DNA of 64,000 nucleotides. It comes from Phallus indusiatus (taxonomy: Eukaryota; Basidiomycota; Agaricomycetes; Phallales; Phallaceae). Every line of letters begins with the position of its first letter. Position 1 is the stretch's first letter. Location of the stretch: positions 372,001 to 436,000 of the forward strand of contig JAQFWX010000029.1 in NCBI GenBank assembly GCA_027605045.1, written 5' to 3'. Shown here piece after piece: positions 20,085 through 30,222 of the stretch. A program made the position numbers and the translations under genes. The notes under the pieces were generated by a model that saw nothing but the letters and a program-made list of their open reading frames with translations, was not told where the DNA came from and made no database searches.

Positions 20085-20465
20085 TGCCGAGAAAAAGAGG
20101 CCTATGGGTATTTCCTCCGCATCGATATGAACAAGCTTAAACGACACTTTAGTACCGTCCGAAATTCGCGTTGCATCCAGAACGGGCTTATGCTACGAAA
20201 ATGAGCAAACCTGGAAGCCTTGAGAATTTCTCAAAGAGAGTACGTACAAGTTTGGGATGGCGATCTTCACAATCTCGGACTTCCCGTTCGTCAGCCAAGA
20301 GCCTTGCCACCCGGGTTTGTATCGAGGCTCAAGCTGATATTCACGTTGAAGTAAGAAGTAATCACTATCCCTCCAGACCAATTCTAAACCACTTAAATCG
20401 TATTCGAAATGTCTTTGATAAAATGCGGGTATTGGACAGGCCATTTTGCTCTGGATCGACACCAA
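20085..20465 (-). pseudogene. Kinase pseudogene psiK1, N-terminal part
   Basis: The minus strand encodes ELVWRDSDYFLLQREYQLEP and YKPGWQGSWLTNGKS, matching exon 1 of the intact kinases. An intron follows, then KPVLDATRISDGTKVSFKL with EEIPIGLFFS, after which the frame stops near 20085. The segment from the NPRNHCVPIL block to HRD is missing and unrelated sequence with the beta-trefoil gene follows. Note VSFKL in place of VALKL. Confidence 0.8.
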
Positions 20466-20735
20466 GCTTACTGTTCACAGCTTGGAAAAAAGTGACCGTG
20501 AATGTGACACGAAAGATTCTAGAAGGTCAGGGGCGCCATGATTGTGGTATATTCGTAAAAACAAGCTAATACGCCGATCAAAGCGTCGGGTCCGTAACTT
20601 GCTATTCTGGAAGACAAGATATTAGAATCGGACTTGTTTCATGGGAAAAAGAGGGAACTTTGTCGAGTACGAGTACGTCGGTCTCCCGAAAAATTTGCAA
20701 CTGTAGAGCGGAGTTTTACTTTCGGAAAGTAACGC

Positions 20736-20770
20736 GTGCTCAGCGTCAACGTGACGTTGACGCTGAGCAC
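20736..20770. repeat. Perfect 17-bp palindrome (hairpin)
   Basis: gtgctcagcgtcaacgt, one central g, then its exact reverse complement. It lies in what would be the promoter of the N-terminal kinase pseudogene. Confidence 0.9.
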
Positions 20771-20902
20771 AGTCAGTATCGCGGGACACATAGTAGTAGT
20801 AGGATAGAATCAAGACAGTTGCTGGTACTGATAAAATAGCCCGCACGAGGCAGAGAATTTGTTCTATAAAAGCTTCCAAGTATTTCCGTGGAAGTTTTGT
20901 CT

Positions 20903-21094
20903 ATGTCTCTTTCCTCTATGATATCTCCTTCCTCACGACAATCGTACAGTCTTACACCAGGTTCGAGTGCGGTTTTCACCTCACAAGAAAACGAAATCAT
21001 ATGCTCAGCCGACCGCCTCATCGAGGGAAGCTCAGAGGGCTGGAAGGCCAGACCGGTCAAGTGCAACTCAGATATCAGTGTCTACGATCATTGA
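20903..21094 (+). CDS. Small orphan ORF, 63 residues
   Basis: ATG frame starting MSLSSMISPSSRQSYSL and ending SDISVYDH. TATAAAAG lies about 35 nt upstream (near 20866), and the frame converges on the truncated zinc-finger copy 3. The sequence is Ser-rich in its first half and unrecognised. The related copy at 14985-15260 has lost the frame, and only its 3' end is visible near 45.27 kb, so conservation does not support a protein strongly. Confidence 0.35.
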   Translation: MSLSSMISPSSRQSYSLTPGSSAVFTSQENEIICSADRLIEGSSEGWKARPVKCNSDISVYDH

Positions 21095-21198
21095 TACTTG
21101 TAATTCTGTTTAGATGCAAAAGAAAACACTTAGGTAGTATTTATTAATCAAAGTACGTGATATAATGATAATGTGATACAAAAATCCATCACAGAATC

Positions 21199-21387
21199 TC
21201 AGATCCTACTAGTAGCGTCTCCGGTCTTTGCTCTATGATAGTCATAGAGATGTTTATTTTTCGACTTTTCGCCATATCCAAAGAATCTCCTTCCATTTAT
21301 CCTTTTAAATTTACAATCCGCCACTTGACTGACGAACACTTCCTTGCTTATGGCATTGTGGTAACCGGTATTTCCGGTTCTCTCCAT
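21199..21387 (-). pseudogene. Zinc-finger protein, copy 3, 5'-truncated
   Basis: Only the C-terminal 62 residues of the zinc-finger family remain, from MERTGNTGYHNAISKEVF to KTGDATSRI. The final finger is altered: the first cysteine of the C-x4-C pair is Ser (VFVSQVADCKF), and GHDEKSK reads GYGEKSK. Upstream coding sequence is deleted. Confidence 0.8.
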
Positions 21388-21689
21388 TGAAAATAAGGCT
21401 TTTCTGCACTAGAACTACACCAGGGTGACTCCGGTTCCCGGCACAGCGACTGCGGCGGAATTTATTGTTTAGCTATTGCTTATTGTTTAGTACAATATTT
21501 TTTCTCTTATTTCTCATTTATGTTATGCAGAAGAATGAATTCTTACTATTCGCTTGTTGAGATACCTTCGGTACTCTTGCTAGGGTTGGATTCAATTTCA
21601 AAAATGAAATTGTATCTATGTAACATTAAACATCTTCATGCGATTTTATGGTTTTAAACTTTCGTAAAAGGGTGTGTGAATTTATTTGA

Positions 21690-22762
21690 TTAATCACGAG
21701 TATACAAAGGAGGGGGTGCCATGTCTTTCGACCGCAAACTTGAAGACCATACTAAATTTGTCTCATCATAGGACAACGTTTCGCTATCTAAACGAACACC
21801 ACTGTCTGCGTGCCATCTTTTGTCGAGGAACTATAGAAACAACATCGTTAATGCATATCTTAACATATTTTTAGAGTATATACTTTTGAGTCTGGTCTCC
21901 AACTGGAAGGTGGCTCGGTTGTCCATGTCATTCCTGGCACCTCAGTAGCCGCGGGAAAGGATTCTGAATCTTCTCCCAGTTGAGTTTCAGCAGCCAAAGG
22001 AATGGGTAATGGCCGACCGTGACGGAGAGAGATTGGATTGATAGTATCCTCCGGTACATAGCTGTTGTGAACTGGTTGAGAGAGCCGTGGGGGGGTTTCA
22101 TGGATTGATATTCTATCTGTTTGCTCAAAGCTTGCAACAGGAAGGCTTGGTATTGGGATTGGAGGTTTGGTGGGGCGACTGAGTAATGCTCTCGTAGAGT
22201 CAGATGAAGACGGCATCGTAGAAACTGTGGCACGATCTTTAACTAGAGAATCACCATCATAACACTCATTATGCTGGCAATTTGGTAGTACGACCGTGAC
22301 AGTACTAGCTAACGCAGCTTGCATCATTGGCATCTGGTCGGGTGATGCCATATCAGATTGTTTTCTTCCTTTTAGACCTCGTCGTTTGAGAATAATAAAT
22401 ACGGCGATTATGGTACAAAAGATACCAACGCCAATCTCTGCTGAAAGGCCGATTATTATATCCCGTCGGTTATTGTTTGGTTTGGGCGTAGTGGTAGAGA
22501 CAGGTATCTCTGTAGTCAAGGAGTTAGTACTAGGCGTAGGCGTAATTGTGGTAATAACTGATTCAGATGTGATGACGACAACCGCTGAATGTTCCGGGAT
22601 CATGACCGAGGTGAGAGTTGTGATCCTCAATACCGTTGTGGTAAAAGGTGACTGTAGTGAATCATTTAAGTGAGTAGAGGCCACTTCAAAAGTGATAAGT
22701 CTTACATTACGAGTGACGGGAGAAGTAAGAGCCGTGAGATTATCGGGGGGCGCAGTCGTCAT
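21690..22762 (-). CDS. T3: single-pass membrane protein with cytosolic PPxY tail
   Basis: Two exons, 22762-21884 and 21830-21690 (47 codons, phase-0 intron), giving 339 residues. Starts MTTAPPDNLTALTS, like T2 (MTTVVSDTLTT), with no signal peptide. The Thr-rich N-terminal region of about 100 residues leads to one membrane segment (about IIIGLSAEIGVGIFCTIIAV) followed by KRRGLKGRK, so the tail is cytosolic. Tail blocks PIPSLPVASF, PRLSQPVHNSYV and RPLPIPL recur in T1, T2, T4 and T7. The last exon contains WHADSGVRLDSETLSYDE and ends PPPLYTRD. Spacing and exon length match T7 exactly. Confidence 0.8.
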
Positions 22763-23473
22763 GATATACCACTCAGTATCGGACTCAGTGCACCGCCGAG
22801 CTATATGACTATGAAAGAGAAATTGGAGGATGATTTTCTACTATTGAGCCGCTTATATCGCAGCTCAATCTGGTGAGGCTCATCAAGCTGTGATTACAGA
22901 TGATGAAACACCAGATTAGCTCAGCCATTAAGGATACGTATGAAAGTTCGAAACGATTTGAAGACGTACCGATAAACCCACTAGGATACTCCCCAAATAT
23001 TCACGACTGAGCCAAACCCGTGTCATTTCCCCATTCGTGTTCCATCAGTGATATCGCTAGTTGTCCGGGTTGAAAAAATAGTAGCGCTGCGATGGATAGT
23101 GCGCGCAGTTGAGCTCGAAATGTTCGCTCGTTGTTGTGAAGTTTGAATGTGGTTTTCTGATAATTGTGAACCATAGCAGCATACTAGGCAACTTAGATGA
23201 TACACACATATGCATGGATTACTGAGCTACTCACACGGAAAGACATGCAAAGGCTTTGGCATCTCTAGACACCTTTACCTGTAAATACAGTGACTTGTAG
23301 GCTGTAGTTAACTTGTGAAGTTGTGACTGAGATTTGATGGGCACCCATATTTTAATTGGGTTGATGTTGCGCGCGATCACTAAGCCAATGAAAAAAAATG
23401 TTTTTCCCGGATATTTTTGTGCCCAAGCGATTATTTTATCTTGTTGTATCAGGCCGCTATTCCATTTCCCTTA

Positions 23474-23629
23474 CACGCCTAACGGGCAGGAAGGTCATTT
23501 TCACGTTTTTCAGCTCCCATTCAGTTTCTATTCAGTTATCGGCGTTAAATCCTAAACGATGTTAAGCGGGATGTCATGATTGGTCAATTGCGTGTAACGT
23601 GGAAATGTCATTCCTGCCCGTTGGGCGTG
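23474..23629. mobile_element. 156-bp MITE with about 33-bp TIRs and TA target site
   Basis: Left end CACGCCTAACGGGCAGGAAG and right end (reverse strand) CACGCCCAACGGGCAGGAAT continue as inverted repeats to about 33 bp, flanked by TA on both sides. Both features fit Tc1/mariner-type miniature elements. No coding capacity. Confidence 0.7.
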
Positions 23630-23929
23630 TACATCCAGCATGGGCTCACCGTCCCGTTTAATTCGCTTCCATAATCTGCATGTTGTTTGTATGTATTTGT
23701 ATGTGCTGGTGATGATTATAGTTGACCTGCTCGTTCTAGTTCCGAGTAAAGAGTTTCACGCAAGGGAATCTGCGACTGCAAGCGCTCCTAGTGAAACGAA
23801 ATGTGATCAACCGACCACGGGGCTTGAAAGCAACCCCAATAGCGATCCAGTTGTGTTATGTAGTATGAATCGCCAAGGGACATCATCGAATCACATGACG
23901 AAAGAGCATTGCATCGCACCTTCTGGAAA

Positions 23930-24360
23930 AAACATATCAGCCAGGGTTGCACCAAGATGTAGATGGACGCTCTTCAACAAAAAATGTGATGCCGGCTCGG
24001 AGCTTTACTTTTCCCGGTAAGTATGAGGAAGTTAAAAAGCCTCGGGCTAGTGGTCTGATACCCTGTTTCAAAAATAACTGGACGAAATGATTGTCAGTTT
24101 GGTGTGCCGCTGAGTGGGAAAGCTTCATGCGATTTGAAAAAGAGCCCGCTGGACTTACAGGGCAATTCTCTTCGTTGTTTAAAGGAGCATTGCTATTGGA
24201 TTAATCTGATCAAAACCAATCAACTTAAGGCCATGCACGTTAGAATTAATGGGACTTACAGCCGCGAACCGTTGCTTTCTGATCAGTACAGATTCTACAG
24301 AATATATGAGAATTTTTGCACAAGAAGCGTTGAATTAGAATAAGTAGACAAAAAATGACG
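23930..24360 (-). repeat. Segment downstream of psiK2, pairs with 16400-16700
   Basis: Same motif order as the segment behind psiK1, diverged and with an insertion. Supports duplication of a unit that includes kinase 3' flanks. Confidence 0.55.
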
Positions 24361-24394
24361 TTTAAATACAGCGCTTCGTGTTGCTAGGTGTCAG

Positions 24395-24640
24395 TTAATA
24401 TATTATCGCTGAAGGCGCGAAATAAAAATAACTCACATTGCAAATGCGTTTGATAGCCATACCGATTTGGAATACGTCTACCTTGAAGGGATCGTAGGGC
24501 ACCATCCATGGCACGTTCCCCAAGCCTTCCAACCAAAAAATGTTGTTCTTCAAAGCTGTGAAATCGGTAAAAGTCAATCCAGTAATACTTGACAGGGAAC
24601 GCGAGAGGAACGATGTCGATGGCCCTAGGCCTGCAGCCGT
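24395..24640 (-). pseudogene. Kinase pseudogene psiK2, exon-4 fragment with frameshifts
   Basis: The minus strand encodes KYYWIDF, FHSFEEQHFLVGRLGE and, in a shifted frame, VPWMVPYDPFKVDVFQIGMA followed by IKRICNVSYF. This corresponds to the activation-segment exon of the intact kinases. It is directly joined upstream to sequence like the kinase promoter region at 20.5-20.8 kb, so an internal deletion removed the N-terminal exons. Confidence 0.8.
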
Positions 24641-24689
24641 AATCTTTCATAAAACAAAACAAAAATGTATCGGCGTAGTAGAGAGAATC

Positions 24690-25300
24690 TGATATTCAAC
24701 GAAAGATTTCGAAAGGTCAGGATCGCCATGGTTGTGTTATACTTGCATAAACAAGCCAATACGCAGATTAAAGCGTCGGGCACGTGCCATGGAGCTTGCT
24801 ATTCTGAACGACAAGAGTCACCAGACCGTTCAAGACGTTAAAATTGAGCTTAGTCTTATGAGTAAAAGAGGGAACTTCGTTTCAGAACTTACGAGTTAGC
24901 GGGTAGCCGTGTTGGTCTTCCGAAAAAATTGTAACTGTAGGAGCGGAGTTTTATGTACTTTCGGGAGGTAATGGGCGCTCAGCCTCATCTGCTCTTGCCA
25001 CCAACCATCATCGCGCGAAGCACCAGTTACATACACATGTACACTCTGTTTATTGTTCCCACATCTTTCAGTTTGGAATTCTCATTTGCATTGCAGTAGC
25101 ATAGAAGCCCGCCCACCCGGCGGTCTCCTGTTCCTCGTTCCGAACTCAACTGGAGCCCCCAACCACCACGGATACCACTCCAACGAGACGAGGCAGGAGC
25201 TAGCCTACTACTACTATATCTACCACCATACTATCGGTGCTTCCGGCCACAATAGGATAGAATCAAGCCCATAATTGATAAAAAAAAAGCCCGCACGAGA
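24690..25300 (-). repeat. Kinase upstream region, pairs with about 20500-20860
   Basis: Shares blocks such as aaagcgtcggg, agcttgctattctg, gagcggagtttta and aggatagaatcaag with 20.5-20.86 kb in the same order. Several short insertions and deletions separate the copies. Confidence 0.65.
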
Positions 25301-26299
25301 CAGAATTTGATTATGGGAAGGTACGTCACTGTGCCTTGACCTCCTGGATGATTCTTAAACTGGTCTCGCAGCAACCTTTGTTCTAAGAACAAGAACAAAT
25401 AACGCCCAAGTAGATTATCAAATTGTTGATTTGTCGTTGAAAACCTGCCCTAGGCGTTATTGTCCACGCACACTCCACAGCGATTCTCAAACAAAATCGG
25501 GTTCTGCGAGATAGGCTAATATCTATCTCACCACCACGTGTCCTCCACGCTAAACTACTTATCAGCCAGTAACAAATTCGTTTAAGTTCTTTCTTATCTT
25601 TTCCTTCCCCGTCACTTGTATAAAATCCGGTCCACTCGTTTTTTTCAATGACGTGTCCAACAATTGCAAGCTATCATTCGTGGCTTCACTCTACATCTAT
25701 GGCTAAGCCTTGCAAGCGTTGAGCACTGGGTCAAAATTTACGTTATATTGACTCCACGTATTCGCGCCGTGCGGCAATGGCCATTAGTCAATGCCATCTC
25801 AAATGTTGTCATCAGCGTAATGGTGCTGATTGGACTCAATCTATGCGATGGTCACTTACTGGGTGTAAGACTTCTTCAGTCGCGCTATCTTACCCGACGG
25901 GAGTCTTTTTCATGCCAGTTATGGATTGACGAGTCTGATGTAACGTTCATGTCTTGCACCAGTTCTGAATATTCTATTGGTTTGGTTGGGAATATGTCGG
26001 TTTCAGGTTGGGTGAAACTTGACTCAGGGTGTTGAATCGGTGTCGACGTTTACAGTTGTTCCGATTGGACGCGCGGCTTATGACTTCATTGAGGGATTCA
26101 GAACAGGGTCGATGGTCATTAGTGGTTTTACATATTGGAATCTGGATTGACTGATTCTGGTAAAGGTCTTGTTTCTCCTTGGAGTGATGCAAGTCGAATG
26201 GTGGGATGTGAGTAGAATCAAATTTGGGATAAATGATGTATAATGTCTGATCCTTTTGTATTTCCTATCGTTTTGTTTCTATGCCTCGGCTAATGAAAT
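25301..26299. other. Gene-free intergenic stretch
   Basis: A plus-strand frame at 25664-26035 opens with TTG and has no recognisable domain. No splice structure supports a gene. Confidence 0.5.
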
Positions 26300-27824
26300 A
26301 TGACGAATCTCACATCCATTCCCAGAATAGATTGCATCATGTTCAGCGTCGGAAAGAGTTCAGACCTCGACAGTTCAATATATGTACAGTGTTGTTGTTG
26401 TTGTTGTTGCGGAGTCGCACGGGTGATGATTACCCCTCGCTCTCCTTCACACGTGCACATAACCATAACTGATGTTAGCGGTATAGTCGGCGGTATAGGT
26501 CCTGTAGCTATCATGTCCTCAACATCCACCACTTCACATAACCCAACGGCATCACCCTCGTCACTCTCGCTTTCCTCACTAAACTGGAATTTTGAACCTG
26601 TCTCGAACCCAATAACATGCACAAATGTGAACATCAGCTGGACATTCTTCAACTCTCAATCCGATATTGATACTATCTTTGCCTCCACCTCAACCGTCGA
26701 CTTCAATATCGCAATTTCCGGTTTTGGCTCTTCAAATGTATCAATTCCGTTGAAATATGAAGGCAGTGCAGAGCGAGTCCTCGGAGGTTCGAAGAGTGTA
26801 TTTTGGTTCGCAAATATTCCACCGGGATTTTACATTGTTAATGGTGTCGTTACGGCTAATGTCAGCGGCTCGCAGTCGGCGAATAACACATCACCTTCTA
26901 TTGAAACCTCGTTCAGGCTCCTACAGGGCGCTAATACGTCTTGCATCTCATCCAAGTCTACTTCCAGCCTCAGCCCTAGCGTCACAACGGCAACACAGGC
27001 CCAATCGCACCCTCCTGCAAATATAGGAGCAATAGCAGGGGGAGTCGGAGGTGCTTTAGTGTTTGCACTTTTAACGACTAGCCTTGTTTTCTTCTTAAGA
27101 CGACATCAAAGACGTCGTCATCTTCGTCATGGTTCAACTTTCTCAAATGAACGGGACGCGCGGAATGGTACGGGATGGAGCGGTCTTGCCTCAGACGGAT
27201 TTCTCAACTCTTCCCACACTGCACTTGACAGAAACGACCCCTCAGTGTTGACATCCAATCAGGGGCCGGACTCTTCTAACATCCTTGAAGATAGTGGGCA
27301 GAGCAGAAATAATCTGCTTACTGAAAACAATGGATCAGTTTCTACGGCAGAATTTTCAGCTGGCTCTACCGAAGCCGTGTTACATAACTCTTATGTCACG
27401 ACTTCATTTCAGATTCCAAGGCTTCCCGTTGCAGACTTTTTAGAAAAAAAAGTTCAAGATGGCCCTCAACCGCTTCTTTCGGCTGCTCGCGACGACCATA
27501 CTATCCCGAGCGACATTGTTAATTCGAGTATTCGGCCGTTACCCAGCCCTGTCGCCCCAGTACTACAAGAAGACTTAGCTGCTGAAATATTGGAGACATC
27601 GGGCATACAAGTTTCGGGATCACGTAATATCACGGTGAGTAGAGATTATTATAAAAACAAAAGAACAAGAACTATATTAAACTGTTGAAACCTAGTTTCC
27701 TTATAAGAGACATGCGGATAGTGGCGTTCGTTTAGGTAGGGAAACGCTGTTGTATGATGTCACGAATTCGGAGTGGTCCTTGCGGTCAAAAGACAGATTA
27801 CCTCCCTTGTATACTCACAATTGA
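26300..27824 (+). CDS. T4: single-pass membrane protein with cytosolic PPxY tail
   Basis: Two exons, 26300-27634 and 27708-27824 (phase-0 intron), giving up to 483 residues. The ectodomain (about residues 100-215) looks like a beta-sandwich with NVNISWTFFNSQSDIDTIFA and KSVFWFANIPPGFYIVNGVV. A Ser/Thr stalk, one membrane segment near residues 242-265 and RRHQRRRHLRH follow. Tail blocks QIPRLPVADFLEK and RPLPSPV match T3 and T7. The last exon reads RHADSGVRLGRETLLYD and ends RLPPLYTHN. The start is uncertain: the first 70 codons include a (TTG)n tract read as seven Cys, and no signal peptide is evident. A later ATG (26513) or an upstream intron is possible. Confidence 0.75.
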
Positions 27825-28876
27825 TTTGGAAGTAATTATGGGTTTGATATAAAAAATATCGGGACACCCACTGCCAGATCATCTTTCTTATTTCTTTTTG
27901 AAACGATGAAGACTCGTCATCTCACTAGGAGTCAGTTTTATGCTTTGCTTTTCTCAATCATTTGACCACCTTTTTTGTGTTTGATATGGTGGTCTGATTA
28001 GCCTTCAAACCTATCCCTTTTGAATAACAATTCGGTGAATCATTGAGCTCGCCAAACTTGGCTCCCACCTCCATATGGCTTCTTACATCATTTCATCTTG
28101 TTGGACAGTGTACTTGCCGCTGTTGGGGTTGCGAAGCTCAGAAGCGTTTTCTTTGGGACAATATCATCTGCTCTCTGCCTTGTTGATTCGTATGGATTTC
28201 TCGAGTAGGAGGCTTATGTACACTGTTATTGTAAAAAATAATCTTTCCAGGGGTCGGCGACACGGCAGTCGAGCCATAGCGCGAGCGAGACGTTTCCTCA
28301 TCACCAGCCCATTTGACCGCCCGACGATATAGCCACATCTCACCGCTTCTAGAGATGCCTCGTGTCATGTGCCCATTATGATTCAACTATAGTCGACCTA
28401 TGCCTAAAGAATATAACAAGAGAGGATCTGATGTTTCGTTAGCGAACTGAACCTTTCGACGTCAGTTTATATTGTCCTGTGTGGCCAAGAGCGAACCAGG
28501 TATTCTCGGCCCGAGCCAGATAAATTCCTGCGGCCCACGGTGTTCGAGTCGGAGTGCAAATGCCGGTTCGGCCGAACCTCATTGTACGAGTCTGCAACAA
28601 ATGTCAGTGCAGCCTGTAAGTTTCTGGGGGCACGCGTAGCCCTTATTCATATCTAAAATATCTTATTGACCAACAGATTTCATATTTATCAATATTCCCA
28701 GCCGATCGCGTTGGTTTCCTGTCTTTTTCTATCGTCGTGATATGATCAACACTGGCAGTAATTGCACGCATCTCAACTCATAGTATATTCCAAACGAAAA
28801 GCGATGTCTCTCTAATCTCAGTCCCTCCGGAGGATTTAAAACCCCATATATCTCCATCTGCGACGCCAAACTACAT

Positions 28877-29300
28877 ATGGATGGTCCAACTCGCTTTATT
28901 CAAGTAAACAAACGATAACCCTCTCGTCGAATTTGTGTCCAATAGCCAGTGCTCATGAACGAGGGTATCAAACACGGAAACCACCTTTCAGGTTGGAATA
29001 TGGGGGCGCCTGTGTCTTGCTTTCTGCCAAATTTTGATGAATCTGTGGTAACTGCAAATGGCTTCGTTTCTCAAGTCCACTTTCGAGGGTACTAAAACAC
29101 GCATCAGCTTGTCCGAAACAAGAAATCTTTCGAGGTGTTATGTAAGGTTTGAGATAACGGTCATAGCCTCACCTTTCATGTTTCCCAATGTACCACTTGG
29201 ATCAAACCCTGTAATCTGCCAAATAGGCAGTGATTTTGGGTCCCGAGTTTGTCACAATTCTCGCAGAATAACTGGCCCGTCTGCAGTAGTGGGAACTTGA
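28877..29300 (+). pseudogene. Pseudogene of the T5/T6 membrane-protein type (N-terminal part)
   Basis: Begins ATG with MDGPTRFIQVNKR then a stop; compare MSTRFIQVSNDN (T6) and MAARFVQVTNDN (T5). Further downstream, in different frames, are FQVGIWGR-, TANGF- and FEITVIAS-like remnants. These align with MFEIGNNGSP, ENGMFSFSFSG and VEVTVVVSY of T6. Multiple frameshifts and no later domain or membrane segment. Confidence 0.7.
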
Positions 29301-30222
29301 CAGATTGCGAACACACGTTCACACTTAATTTTCACCTCAATTTCTCTTTGATGACATTTAATACGCTTCATTGATTGGCTTGAAGCCTAGTACCCGAAGT
29401 CGGCCGTCTTTCCAGGCCAACCGGCCCGAGGTGCATACACCTTGAAAATAATTGGCGCGACCCTGGTGGCGTTCTATTACTATAACTATCTTTTTCATTT
29501 TCATTGGTGCTGAAGGCGAGGCTTGAATGAAAGAGTGTTTGAAGGGCAGGTTAATGTTTTCATATAACCGAGAGCGACGTAATTGGTCCGACTTTGGAAT
29601 GAAAATTTTTTGAAGGTTCAACCTTTTAAAGGAAACTATTTATTCCGTGTAGTTGAAGACAGTTGCCAAAACTATCATCCAGCTAAAAAGGTCTTCAAAC
29701 ACACAGCCCCCAGATGTTTCCAAAATAGGACTGGTTTAGATTCGAGTTGTTATACACGGTGGCCCCGACGACGGCGCGTACTACTGCGACCTCGACTCGG
29801 CGTCTTAGTTCAGAACAATCTCTGAATAAAAGGCAATTCAAGAAAGTCAGAATTGTTGAGTCTCAACATGTAGTCGACAAGCTGCGAATGAGTTAAAATG
29901 CAGACAAGGTTCATCCTGAGCGATGAATTATGAATTCTGGCGAATGAGAGTTGAGGCAAGCTTACAGATTGACGTTTAGAGTCGATATTGATATTTGATT
30001 AATTCATTGTCACAGTTACTGATGCCTTCTTTTTTGGCTAGTAGCCATTTTTGATAATTTATTTGGTAGTGATTGTCGACACACCGGCTATATGAACTAT
30101 TAATAACTCGTCAACAGACAAATCGAAAAGTATACTCATCTCTGAATCCTACACGACTCCCTTTCTTCGGGACTTTTACTTTCCTCGTATTCAGGACCCA
30201 CATTCGGAAGGCACCAGTGCAA
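29301..30222. other. Intergenic, upstream of T5
   Basis: No supported gene. Short unrelated frames only. Confidence 0.45.

Noticed and set aside
25664..26035. Plus-strand 123-codon frame with hydrophobic stretches
   Set aside because: Non-ATG start, no family pattern and no introns that extend it.
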